Origin: Flavihumibacter stibioxidans
GTDB lineage: Bacteria; Bacteroidota; Bacteroidia; Chitinophagales; Chitinophagaceae
Assembly: GCF_014332695.1 (NCBI RefSeq)
Contig: NZ_MBUA01000001.1
Span: 1,506,001 to 1,570,000 of the forward strand
Direction of reading: 5' to 3'
Length of the DNA stretch: 64,000 nucleotides
How positions within the stretch are numbered: the stretch's first letter is position 1; the number at the start of each line of letters is the position of its first letter. Positions 1 to 7,641 of the stretch are shown here, piece by piece. Below the pieces are notes generated by a model. The model had not been told where the DNA came from and made no database searches. It worked only from the letters and a program-made list of their open reading frames with translations. The position numbers and the translations under genes are program-made.

Positions 1-1
1 T

Positions 2-169
2 GTGGAGCCCCTCGTAAAACGCTTCAACTGCCGCTGGATCGTGAAGGGTAAACAAGCCATTCAGCGCAACGATGGCCCCGAGGGAATTATTGACTTTGGC
101 ACAGGCGATTGCGACAATAAGGCAACACTCACGGTAAATGGGGTTTCCAGAGAAATTACTTTGAAGTAA
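2..169 (+). CDS. C-terminal end of an unidentified protein (partial)
   Basis: An open frame entering from the left edge reads 55 residues, beginning VEPLVKRFNCRWIVKGKQ and ending REITLK before TAA at 167-169. The text (INW-like 'CRWIVKG', 'GIIDFGTGDCDNKATLTVNG') has the look of the C-terminus of an exported Bacteroidota protein rich in beta strands, where a Cys and an acidic GDCDN stretch sit near the end. The start and most of the protein lie outside the window, so no function can be given. It is followed by a strong terminator hairpin, which supports this being a real gene end. Confidence 0.7.
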   Translation: MEPLVKRFNCRWIVKGKQAIQRNDGPEGIIDFGTGDCDNKATLTVNGVSREITLK

Positions 170-216
170 TTAAAAAAATATTTTACCTTTAAATCAGTTT
201 TCATAGGGTACGGATT

Positions 217-256
217 AAAAACGGGCCAGGGTTTCTACCCAGGCCCAACTTTTTTT
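217..256. terminator. Bidirectional Rho-independent terminator
   Basis: The stem GGGCC-a-GGG / CCC-a-GGCCC lies at 223-246 with loop TTTCTA, followed by AAC and seven T on the plus strand. On the minus strand the same stem is followed by GTTTTTAA. It lies between two convergent genes and can end both. Confidence 0.75.
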
Positions 257-310
257 ACAGAAGTCACCAATTTTTCATATTAGAGATTTCCCCATTTATT
301 TCCCCCTGTT

Positions 311-943
311 TTATTTGAAACTATCCATATTAAGGGACTCAAATGTGTATCCCATGTGGGAAAATTTTTCAAGCACCAGGGGCAGGGAATAGCTCAGACG
401 ATCCCATGCTTTCTCAGAATCATGGAACACAATGATGGCTCCTTTCCCGGCATTTTCCTGCACCATTTCCCAGCATTTTTCAGGTGTTAATTTGAGGTCA
501 AAATCACCGCTCAGGATGGTCCACATAACCAGTTCATAACCGGCCTCACGCAAGGCCCTTCCCTGGAACCGGGTGAGCTTTCCATAAGGGGGCCTGAACA
601 GTTTGCTGTCGATATATTTCCCGGCTTCGAGGATATCGCTGAAGTATGCCGCTGTGGCCGATCTCCAGCCATTCAGGTGGTGCATGGTGTGATTGCCTGT
701 TGTATGTCCGCCGGCAAGAATCTGTTCATACACAGCTGGGTATGCAGCCACATTTTTCCCGATACAAAAGAATGTCGCCTTTGCATCGTATTGCTTTAAT
801 TGCTGCAGGACCCAGGGCGTGATGTCAGGATGCGGCCCGTCATCAAAACTTAGGTAGATTTTTTTCTCCTTTGTCTTCACCTGCCAATGCCAGTTGGGAT
901 ACAGTACCCGCAACAATTTATTTGCCGTCGACCAATAATACAT
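311..943 (-). CDS. Polysaccharide deacetylase (NodB homology domain)
   Basis: A 210-residue protein covering a single NodB/carbohydrate esterase 4 domain. Visible family motifs are SFDDGP (about residues 32-37, catalytic base and metal Asp), GNHTMHH (83-89, the two metal-binding His), RPPYG further on, and a late FHDS. This family removes N- or O-acetyl groups from peptidoglycan, chitin oligomers or surface polysaccharide using a divalent metal. There is no clear signal peptide; the hydrophobic N-terminus is short, so cytoplasmic or membrane-attached location is undecided. It is convergent with the gene at the left edge and divergent from gltX, with 38 bp between start codons. The substrate cannot be read from the sequence. 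Confidence 0.85.
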   Translation of the reverse strand: MYYWSTANKLLRVLYPNWHWQVKTKEKKIYLSFDDGPHPDITPWVLQQLKQYDAKATFFCIGKNVAAYPAVYEQILAGGHTTGNHTMHHLNGWRSATAAYFSDILEAGKYIDSKLFRPPYGKLTRFQGRALREAGYELVMWTILSGDFDLKLTPEKCWEMVQENAGKGAIIVFHDSEKAWDRLSYSLPLVLEKFSHMGYTFESLNMDSFK

Positions 944-969
944 AAAGCGAAATTACCTTAAACCTCTTT

Positions 970-977
970 TATCTTTG
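970..977 (+). promoter_or_regulatory. -7 promoter element TATCTTTG of gltX
   Basis: TATCTTTG fits the Bacteroidota -7 consensus TAnnTTTG. Only four bases separate it from the gltX ATG, so transcription would start at or next to the start codon (leaderless or nearly so). No convincing -33 TTTG is seen. Confidence 0.5.
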
Positions 978-981
978 CGCC

Positions 982-2508
982 ATGTCAAACAAAGTACGCG
1001 TTCGATTTGCCCCCAGTCCCACCGGTGGTCTCCACCTGGGCGGAGTGCGCACGGTTTTATACAATTACCTGTTTGCCCGTCACCACGGCGGGGATTTCAT
1101 TCTTCGCATAGAGGATACCGATAGCAGCCGGTTTGTGCCGGGTGCCGAGGAGTATATCATGGAAACCCTGCGCTGGTGCGGTATGGAACCGGATGAGAGT
1201 CCCGCTGTGGGCGGCCCCTGCGGCCCCTACCGCCAGAGCGAGCGCAAGGAAGGATACCGTGAGTATGCGGACAAACTGGTTGCCCAGGGCAATGCCTACT
1301 ACGCCTTCGACACCCCGGAGGAACTGGAAGAAATGCGTTCGGTGTTCAAAACCGCCGAAAACCCATCCCCCCAGTATGACCACCGGCTGCGGATGAAAAT
1401 GCGCAATTCCCTCACCATGGGCGATGATGAAGTGCGACGGCTGCTCTCTGAAGGCATGCCTTATGTGATCCGCATCAAAATGCCAGACAATGAAACGGTT
1501 AGTTTCACCGATATGATCCGGGGGGAAGTGAGTTTTAACACCTCCACTGTAGACGATAAGGTTCTATTGAAAAATGACGGTATGCCTACCTACCACCTGG
1601 CCGTGGTGGTGGACGACTACCTGATGAATATCACCCACGCTTTCCGGGGGGAAGAATGGCTGCCCAGTGCGCCGGTGCACCTCCTGCTGTGGAAATACCT
1701 GGGACTGCAGGAATCCATGCCGCAATGGGCCCACCTGCCCCTGATCCTGAAACCCGATGGCAATGGCAAACTCAGCAAGCGCGACGGCGACCGCCTTGGA
1801 TTCCCGGTATTTGCCATGAACTGGACCGATCCCCGCACCACTGAATTCACCCAGGGCTTCCGCGAAAGGGGCTTCCTGCCGGAAGCTTTCGTGAACATGC
1901 TGGCCATGCTGGGCTGGAACGACGGCAGCGGTCAGGAGATATTCTCCATGCAGGAACTCATTGAACGTTTCTCCATGGACCGTGTGCATAAGGGCGGTGC
2001 GAAATTCGATTTCGAAAAGGCCAAATGGTTTAACCACGAGTGGATCAAACAGGCGTCGGCAGAAAGATTGTTACCCGACGTAAAACGGGTAATGGAATCC
2101 GGCGGAATTACGGTTACAGATGACCGTTACCTTGAGACGGTGATCAATATGGTGAAGGAACGCTGTACCCTGCTGGGCGATTTTGCAGAACAGGCGGGAT
2201 TCTTTTTCAGGACACCGGTTTCGCACGATATTGACAGCATCAGGGCAAAGTGGAACAGCGACAAGGAAAACTTCTTTGCTGAAGTGCAAGGGGTACTGAA
2301 GGACCTGGAAGACTGGTCCGCGCCGGCCATTGAAACCGCATTCAAGGACCTGGCGGTGGCAAGGGGCATCAAGGTGGGCGAATTGCAACTGCCCTTCCGC
2401 ATCATGCTGGTGGGTGGCAAGTTCGGTCCCGCAGTATTTGACATCGCAGCCACCGTCGGCAAAGCTGAAACCCTCACCAGGATTGCATCCATGCCTTCGG
2501 TGGTGTAA
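982..2508 (+). CDS. gltX: Glutamate--tRNA ligase
   Basis: A 508-residue class I aminoacyl-tRNA synthetase that charges tRNA(Glu) with glutamate using ATP. The HIGH-type signature appears as PSPTGGLHLGG (residues 11-21, HLGG in place of HIGH) and the KMSKS-type loop as KLSKRDG (263-269). Full length for bacterial GluRS, with the C-terminal anticodon-binding helical region present. The start is fixed by a TATCTTTG promoter box ending four bases upstream. The gene stands alone; the next gene begins 168 bp downstream after a large inverted repeat. Function is confident from family motifs; whether it is discriminating for tRNA(Glu) cannot be read here. Confidence 0.97.
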   Translation: MSNKVRVRFAPSPTGGLHLGGVRTVLYNYLFARHHGGDFILRIEDTDSSRFVPGAEEYIMETLRWCGMEPDESPAVGGPCGPYRQSERKEGYREYADKLVAQGNAYYAFDTPEELEEMRSVFKTAENPSPQYDHRLRMKMRNSLTMGDDEVRRLLSEGMPYVIRIKMPDNETVSFTDMIRGEVSFNTSTVDDKVLLKNDGMPTYHLAVVVDDYLMNITHAFRGEEWLPSAPVHLLLWKYLGLQESMPQWAHLPLILKPDGNGKLSKRDGDRLGFPVFAMNWTDPRTTEFTQGFRERGFLPEAFVNMLAMLGWNDGSGQEIFSMQELIERFSMDRVHKGGAKFDFEKAKWFNHEWIKQASAERLLPDVKRVMESGGITVTDDRYLETVINMVKERCTLLGDFAEQAGFFFRTPVSHDIDSIRAKWNSDKENFFAEVQGVLKDLEDWSAPAIETAFKDLAVARGIKVGELQLPFRIMLVGGKFGPAVFDIAATVGKAETLTRIASMPSVV

Positions 2509-2511
2509 TCC

Positions 2512-2578
2512 TTCATCCGCCCGCAACCCTTCACCCGTCGGGTGCCACCCGACGGGTGAAGGGTTGCGGGCGGATGAA
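2512..2578. repeat. Palindromic repeat, CACCCGWCGGGTG family, copy A
   Basis: A perfect inverted repeat with 33-base arms (2512-2544 and 2546-2578) around one central base. Each arm ends in the 13-base unit CACCCGTCGGGTG or its complement, itself a palindrome. The outer arm GAAGGGTTGCGGGCGGATGAA recurs nearly unchanged beside copy B at 7062-7081. There is no T-run after the stem, so it is not a classic terminator, although it lies just after gltX. Confidence 0.85.
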
Positions 2579-2676
2579 AAGCTTCTTTTGAAATAACAGG
2601 ATTGTTGTAAATTTAATAGCTGCCATTTTGATAAAATCCGATCATTCAGTGAATACCACTACTGAAATTTCAGGAA

Positions 2677-3657
2677 ATGCCTTATCAAAAGATCCTGTTG
2701 ACGGGAGGCGCCGGTTTTATCGGCAGCCATGTAGCGGACGCGTTACTGGCGAACGGAAAAGAAGTTATCTGCATTGATAATTTTGATCCTTTTTATAATG
2801 CCGCCATTAAGGAAGAAAATATTTCCGGGGCAAGGAAAAATCCTTCTTTTCAACTACTTCGGCTTGACCTGGCAGATACGAGTCCGGCAGAGCTGGCATC
2901 ACTGCTGGAAGGCGCGGGCATTGATGCCATCATTCACCTGGCAGGCCGGGCGGGTGTGCGACCCAGTATCCAGTATGCTGAATCCTATTATGAGTGTAAC
3001 CTTATCGGCACCCTGCACCTGCTGGAATTCGCCAGATTACAGCATATTACCCAGTTCATATTTGCTTCCTCCAGCAGCGTATATGGCAATAATCCGGCCC
3101 TGCCCTGGCGGGAAGACAATCCCGAACACCATCCCATCAGCCCCTATGCAGCCACCAAACTGGCAGCGGAAGAACTGGGGGATGTGTACACACATCTTCA
3201 CGGCATCCGTTTCATTGCCCTGAGGCTTTTTACCGTGTATGGACCCCGGCAGCGACCAGACCTTGCCATCCATCGCTTCTACGATAAGATCAGCAAGGGA
3301 GAACCGATTCAGTTATATGGGGATGGCAGTTCCAGCCGCGACTATACTTTCGTTACAGATATTGTTGCCGGAATCCTGGCAGCGCTGGAATACCAGGGCG
3401 GATCAGAGGTGATCAACCTGGGCGATCACCGCACCATTTCACTTCTGACACTGGTCAGCACTATTGAAAAAGCGATGAACAAAAAAGCCATAATCGAGTG
3501 GTTGCCCATGCAGGCGGGTGATGTGAATACCACTTATGCTGATATCAGCAAGGCAGGCATGCTCCTGGGGTACAAGCCAGGCGTTCTGTTTGAAGAAGGG
3601 ATAGCCCGTTTTGTGAAATGGAAAGAAGATCAATCCCGTTTACTCACCCACGCCTGA
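2677..3657 (+). CDS. NAD-dependent sugar-nucleotide epimerase (UDP-glucuronate 4-epimerase-like)
   Basis: A 326-residue short-chain dehydrogenase of the extended (epimerase/dehydratase) type. The Rossmann NAD-binding motif GGAGFIGS is at residues 10-17, the catalytic Tyr-Lys pair is YAATK (157-161), and the segments RAGVRPS and GPRQRPDLA resemble UDP-glucuronate 4-epimerases. It probably interconverts hexose or hexuronate stereochemistry on a nucleotide sugar. It heads a four-gene plus-strand cluster (3670, 5234 and 6175 follow with 12 bp, overlap and overlap), so its product likely feeds the lipid-linked sugar pathway encoded next to it. The exact substrate is inference; dTDP-glucose 4,6-dehydratase-like activity is less likely. 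Confidence 0.85.
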   Translation: MPYQKILLTGGAGFIGSHVADALLANGKEVICIDNFDPFYNAAIKEENISGARKNPSFQLLRLDLADTSPAELASLLEGAGIDAIIHLAGRAGVRPSIQYAESYYECNLIGTLHLLEFARLQHITQFIFASSSSVYGNNPALPWREDNPEHHPISPYAATKLAAEELGDVYTHLHGIRFIALRLFTVYGPRQRPDLAIHRFYDKISKGEPIQLYGDGSSSRDYTFVTDIVAGILAALEYQGGSEVINLGDHRTISLLTLVSTIEKAMNKKAIIEWLPMQAGDVNTTYADISKAGMLLGYKPGVLFEEGIARFVKWKEDQSRLLTHA

Positions 3658-3669
3658 TAACTACCGCAA

Positions 3670-5268
3670 ATGGAAAAATTTAATAGTATATGGCTCATTC
3701 TTTTTGCGGCCATACTATTATTGTTTTTGCGACTTGGCTCCACCACTGTGTTCCAGGTGGCTGAGGCCCGTAATGCGGAATGCGCGGCAGAAATGATGCG
3801 GAATCATCAATACATCGTTCCCGTTTTCAATGGTAAGATCCGCACCGATAAACCACCGCTTCATTATTATGCAATGATGGCGGCCTATTCCGTTGCGGGA
3901 AAATCAGAAGTAGCCGCCAGGTTTTTTTCTGCCATCTGTGGCATACTGGTAGTTGCTGCAGTTTACGTCTGGACCCGCAAACATTATGGAAACAAAGCCG
4001 CAATTTTATCTGCGCTGATTTTATTATCCTCCCTGCATGTATGTCTGCAATTCAGGCTGGCCACGCCGGACCCCTATCTCATCCTGACACACCTGCTGGC
4101 ATTGCTGGCCTTCCATGAAGGATATGTTTCCGGCAACAGGAAATGGATCTATGCCATGCACCTGTTCCTGGGCTTTGCCATCCTCGCCAAAGGCCCGGTT
4201 GGTTTGTTATTGCCGGCTTTCACCATTTTTGTTTACCTGCTCAGTAATAAAGACCTGAATGCAACCAGTATCCGGGGCCTGCAACCAATTGCCGGCATCC
4301 TGGTCATTGCGGCTGTTGCACTGCCCTGGTACCTGCTTGCACACAAGCATTCTAACGGCGAATGGACCAGAGGTTTTTTCCTGGAACATAATATCGGCAG
4401 GTTCAAACAACCTACGGAAGGACATAAGGGACCTTTCTTTATGCCTTTACTTTTTTTGCTGGGGGGCTTATTTCCTTTTTCCCTTTTTCTGCCGCGGGTG
4501 ATCATTACCGTTATGAAAGACTTTAGAAGGGACAAAAGCCAGTGGTTGTTGCTGGTGTCAGCTGCCTGCATCGTTCTGCTGTATTCGGTCTCCAGCACCA
4601 AACTCATCAATTATACCAGTCCGGCCTATCCATTCCTGGCAATAATCATGGGTGTGAATCTCAGCCGTGTGGAAGGCAGTATCTTCAGGGCTGAACGAAT
4701 CATTCTTGCCATCATAACTATGGCGATACCAGTTACGGCTTATATCCTGTTCGAAAAAGAAGGGATGGCTATACCGGAATACACTCCCTTGCTTTTCCTC
4801 CTTTACCCGATTGCAGCTATCGCAGCATGGATATTGCTGGATAAAAGTCAAACCTTTAAAGCACTGCAAGCCCTGGCAGTCATCAGCATGGGGCAGGTAT
4901 TGGTTTTTTTTGGCCTGGTATTTCCCTCAATGGACAGGACGGGATCTGTATACCGATTAAAGAACATCATACGCGATGCACCATCAGTTATTGCTTTTGA
5001 CGACCTGAACGATGCATTTGTATTTTACCGAAATGCACCCATTTCCCTTGTAAAAGAAAAGGACAGTCTGTTGAATATTTTGCAGCAGCAACCCGGCACT
5101 GTGGTAATTGAAAAAGCGAAACAGTCGGCCATCGAGGAATGGAGGCCTCCGCTTGAAATAATCGCGCAGGCAAAAGATCTGTTCAGCAGCCGGACATCCT
5201 TTATATACAGGCAAACGGAAAAAATACAAACTGATGGAAATAACCCTGGTAATCGCGGTCTACAATGA
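3670..5268 (+). CDS. ArnT-like glycosyltransferase (PMT/GT39-GT83 superfamily membrane protein)
   Basis: A 532-residue polytopic membrane protein. It starts with a hydrophobic segment and then has the luminal/periplasmic loop motif VAEARNAECAAEMM (residues 30-43), where the acidic-plus-Arg pair matches the DEaRYAE motif of ArnT and protein mannosyltransferases, and DKPPLHYY (60-67), a hallmark of this superfamily. About ten further hydrophobic helices follow, then a soluble C-terminal domain. Members move a sugar from a polyprenyl-phosphate carrier to lipid A, another lipid or a protein on the periplasmic face. The next gene starts inside its last 35 bases, so expression is coupled to a predicted polyprenyl-phosphate sugar synthase that could make the donor. 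The acceptor is unknown. Confidence 0.85.
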   Translation: MEKFNSIWLILFAAILLLFLRLGSTTVFQVAEARNAECAAEMMRNHQYIVPVFNGKIRTDKPPLHYYAMMAAYSVAGKSEVAARFFSAICGILVVAAVYVWTRKHYGNKAAILSALILLSSLHVCLQFRLATPDPYLILTHLLALLAFHEGYVSGNRKWIYAMHLFLGFAILAKGPVGLLLPAFTIFVYLLSNKDLNATSIRGLQPIAGILVIAAVALPWYLLAHKHSNGEWTRGFFLEHNIGRFKQPTEGHKGPFFMPLLFLLGGLFPFSLFLPRVIITVMKDFRRDKSQWLLLVSAACIVLLYSVSSTKLINYTSPAYPFLAIIMGVNLSRVEGSIFRAERIILAIITMAIPVTAYILFEKEGMAIPEYTPLLFLLYPIAAIAAWILLDKSQTFKALQALAVISMGQVLVFFGLVFPSMDRTGSVYRLKNIIRDAPSVIAFDDLNDAFVFYRNAPISLVKEKDSLLNILQQQPGTVVIEKAKQSAIEEWRPPLEIIAQAKDLFSSRTSFIYRQTEKIQTDGNNPGNRGLQ

Positions 5269-6178
5269 AGCGGATAATATTGTACCGCTTTTGAAAGCGG
5301 TGGAAACAGCCATGGACGGCTTTGATTATGAAGTTGTTATTGTAGATGACGGCTCCATAGATGGAACGCTAAGGCAATTAAGAGAAAATATCCGCGGTAA
5401 TACCAGGGTGCTGGCGCTTCGAAAGAATTACGGGCAGTCGCTGGCAATGGCGGCAGGTATCAATGTGGCTGAAGGTGATTTCATTGCCACTCTTGACGGT
5501 GACCTGCAGAATGATCCTGCCGATATCCCGGCCATGTTGCAATTGGCAAAGGATGGTCAGTGGGACCTGGTGGCAGGCGTCCGCAAAAACAGGCAGGATG
5601 GTTTCATACTGAGGAAGATACCCAGCAGGATCGCCAACCTGATCATCCGGAACAGTACGAAAGTGATGTTGCACGATTATGGTTGTACGCTGAAGGTTTT
5701 CAGGAATGAGATTGCACAGAGTCTTGGACTTTATGGCGATATGCATCGCTTTATTCCGGTGCTGGCTGCGCTGCAGGGCGCCAGGATGACCGAAATGGAA
5801 GTGCGTCATCATCCCAGGATTCATGGCAGTTCCAAATATGGTATCGGGCGAACGATACTTGTGATCAGCGACCTTTTTTTCGTCCTGTTCATGAAAAAAT
5901 ACTTTCAGCGACCTATGCATATTTTCGGGCCGGCAGGCATCCTGATTTTCATGGCAGGCGCTGTTATCAATGGGTTCCTGCTGGTACGGAAATTACAGGG
6001 TGAGCAAATCGCCCAGAGACCTTTGCTCCTGGTGGGTATAATATTCCTGCTGGCTGGATTGCAACTCGTCCTGACCGGGATACTGGCAGAAATCATGATG
6101 CGTACCTATTACGAGTCGCAGCAAAAACAGCCATACCGGGTCCGCGATATCATACTGCCCAAAAAAGGTAGCATATGA
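5234..6178 (+). CDS. Family 2 glycosyltransferase, polyprenyl-phosphate sugar synthase-like
   Basis: A 314-residue GT-A enzyme with the family 2 motifs VYNEADN (9-15), VDDGSIDGT (37-45) and DGDLQ (88-92, the metal-binding DxD-type site), followed by two C-terminal membrane helices around 235-255 and 265-290. This layout is that of ArnC, GtrB and dolichyl/undecaprenyl-phosphate glycosyltransferases, which transfer a sugar from a nucleotide donor to polyprenyl phosphate on the cytoplasmic face. It overlaps the upstream ArnT-like gene by 35 bp and the downstream membrane protein by 4 bp (ATGA), so all are translationally coupled. The sugar is unknown; the adjacent epimerase suggests a C4-epimerised hexose or hexuronate. 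Confidence 0.88.
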   Translation: MEITLVIAVYNEADNIVPLLKAVETAMDGFDYEVVIVDDGSIDGTLRQLRENIRGNTRVLALRKNYGQSLAMAAGINVAEGDFIATLDGDLQNDPADIPAMLQLAKDGQWDLVAGVRKNRQDGFILRKIPSRIANLIIRNSTKVMLHDYGCTLKVFRNEIAQSLGLYGDMHRFIPVLAALQGARMTEMEVRHHPRIHGSSKYGIGRTILVISDLFFVLFMKKYFQRPMHIFGPAGILIFMAGAVINGFLLVRKLQGEQIAQRPLLLVGIIFLLAGLQLVLTGILAEIMMRTYYESQQKQPYRVRDIILPKKGSI

Positions 6179-7062
6179 AAAAGGTGATACTGCTCATCGT
6201 ACGAATTACTGTTATAGTTTTAGCTTTCTACCTCGTTTTCAGGAAGCTGAGCCTGCAGGATCTGCTGCAGGCCTGGCGTTCCATCCATGCGGTTTGGCTG
6301 ATTCCGGCACTGCTGCTGTACAATCTTTCCCAATTCACCAGCGCGCGGCGCCTGCAGCATTTTTATCATGCCATCAGGGTGAACATCTCCTTCCAGTCCA
6401 ACCTCCTGCTTTATTATAAGGCCATGTTCTACGGGTTGTTCCTTCCGGGTGGTATCAGTGGCGATGCTTACAAAGTGATCCGGTTGAAAAGGGTTTCCAC
6501 TGTCTCCAACCGGTCACTGATTACTGCCACATTTCTCGATCGTGCAACGGGATTAATGGTATTGGTCATATTGATCGCCCTGCTCCTGATCCGGGTACTG
6601 GAAATCAGGTACACATGGCTGTTATGGACTGGGACTGTGTTAATTATTATCGCCGTAACAGTCCTGGCAGCCTGGTTAATAAGAAGGTATATGGCTGAAT
6701 TCAGCCTTGCGGCAGTGACGGGTGCCGGCCTTTCAGTACTTATCCAGTTTTTGCAGCTTGCCTCGTTTTTCTGCATCCTGCAAAGCATGTCAACCCCTGT
6801 TCATCAATGGTTATCCTATGCATTACTGTTTTATTTGGGATCGGTGTTATCTGCTGTTCCTGTCAGCATTGGCGGGATAGGTATCCGCGAATGGGTATTT
6901 GCTACCGGATCCGGCTGGCTGGGGCTGGCAGCATCCACCGCAGTTACGGCAAGCCTGCTCTTTTTCCTGCTGGCAGCAGGCAGTGCCCTGGTTGCCGCCT
7001 TCCTTCCGGACCCTGCCCTTCACCCGTCGGGTGGCACCCGACGGGTGGCACCCGACGGGTGA
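6175..7062 (+). CDS. LPG synthase transmembrane-domain (flippase-like) protein with repeat-encoded C-terminus
   Basis: A 295-residue membrane protein of the lysylphosphatidylglycerol-synthase TM / UPF0104 family, about eight helices, with the family motifs GGISGD (92-97) and DRATGL (122-127). Such proteins are associated with lipid flipping or lipid-linked sugar handling, and one stands here as the last gene of a four-gene lipid-sugar cluster, beginning with ATGA overlap. The final 13 residues ([13 protein letters not shown]) and the stop codon are encoded by a CACCCGWCGGGTG palindromic repeat at 7021-7061, so the original C-terminus was probably lost or extended when the repeat inserted. The transport role is inference from family and context. 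Confidence 0.8.
   Translation: MKKVILLIVRITVIVLAFYLVFRKLSLQDLLQAWRSIHAVWLIPALLLYNLSQFTSARRLQHFYHAIRVNISFQSNLLLYYKAMFYGLFLPGGISGDAYKVIRLKRVSTVSNRSLITATFLDRATGLMVLVILIALLLIRVLEIRYTWLLWTGTVLIIIAVTVLAAWLIRRYMAEFSLAAVTGAGLSVLIQFLQLASFFCILQSMSTPVHQWLSYALLFYLGSVLSAVPVSIGGIGIREWVFATGSGWLGLAASTAVTASLLFFLLAAGSALVAAFLPDPALHPSGGTRRVAPDG
7021..7061. repeat. Palindromic repeat, CACCCGWCGGGTG family, copy B
   Basis: Three 13-base units at 7021-7033, 7035-7047 and 7049-7061, each separated by one G (14-base period). The following bases AAGGTTTGCGGGCGGATAAA match the outer arm of copy A (AAGGGTTGCGGGCGGATGAA) at 18 of 20 positions, so the element is larger than the core palindrome. It lies inside the 3' end of the upstream coding region. 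Confidence 0.85.
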
Positions 7063-7147
7063 AGGTTTGCGGGCGGATAAAAATCATCCCACGACCTGTC
7101 ACTTCTCAGCTCTCACTACCCGCCAATTCCTATCTTTACCCCGCCAT

Positions 7148-7564
7148 ATGACTACAATCAATCGCCCCATACGAATATTGGTAGCCAAAGTGGGCCTGGA
7201 CGGCCACGACCGCGGTGCCAAAGTTATTGCCACCGCCATGCGCGATGCCGGCATGGAAGTAATTTATACCGGACTGCGCCAGACCCCTGAAATGGTTGTC
7301 AACGCTGCCTTACAGGAAGACGTGGATGCCATCGGCATCAGTATCCTCAGTGGTGCGCACATGACGGTTTTCCCTAAGATCATCCAGTTGATGAAGGAAA
7401 AAAGGATGGACGATGTGCTGCTGACCGGCGGAGGCATTATACCTGAAGACGACATGAATGAACTGTACGAAATGGGTGTGGGAAAGCTTTTCGCGCCGGG
7501 CACTGCCACGCAGGAAATCGCCGCCTACATTTCCAACTGGGTAAAAGAACACAGAAATTTTTAA
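7148..7564 (+). CDS. Cobalamin-binding subunit of methylmalonyl-CoA mutase-type enzyme
   Basis: A 138-residue stand-alone B12-binding domain. The base-off/His-on signature is complete: DGHDRG (residues 18-23, with His20 as the expected cobalt ligand), SIL (65-67) and a GGG loop near residue 94. It matches the C-terminal part of methylmalonyl-CoA mutase, which rearranges methylmalonyl-CoA to succinyl-CoA. The TIM-barrel substrate domain is not encoded beside it, so a separate large subunit must exist elsewhere, as in split acyl-CoA mutases. The ATG at 7148 is preferred over the longer frame from 6899, whose extra N-terminus only reads through the upstream gene and repeat. A methylmalonyl-CoA epimerase is encoded at 21776, so the pathway is plausible; isobutyryl-CoA mutase small subunit is an alternative. 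Confidence 0.85.
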   Translation: MTTINRPIRILVAKVGLDGHDRGAKVIATAMRDAGMEVIYTGLRQTPEMVVNAALQEDVDAIGISILSGAHMTVFPKIIQLMKEKRMDDVLLTGGGIIPEDDMNELYEMGVGKLFAPGTATQEIAAYISNWVKEHRNF

Positions 7565-7599
7565 CCTTAACCGCCACTTCGGTGGTCCCGTTGGACGTT

Positions 7600-7626
7600 C
7601 ACCCGTCGGGTGGCACCCGACGGGTG
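7600..7626. repeat. Palindromic repeat, CACCCGWCGGGTG family, copy C
   Basis: Two 13-base units, CACCCGTCGGGTG (7600-7612) and CACCCGACGGGTG (7614-7626), separated by G. It sits 15 bp before the enoyl-CoA hydratase start codon and lacks the GCGGGCGGAT flank of copies A and B. Confidence 0.85.
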
Positions 7627-7641
7627 AATAAACTCAAGAAT

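Noticed and set aside
7582..7641. Extended start of the enoyl-CoA hydratase
   Set aside because: The extra residues only translate the palindromic repeat at 7600-7626.
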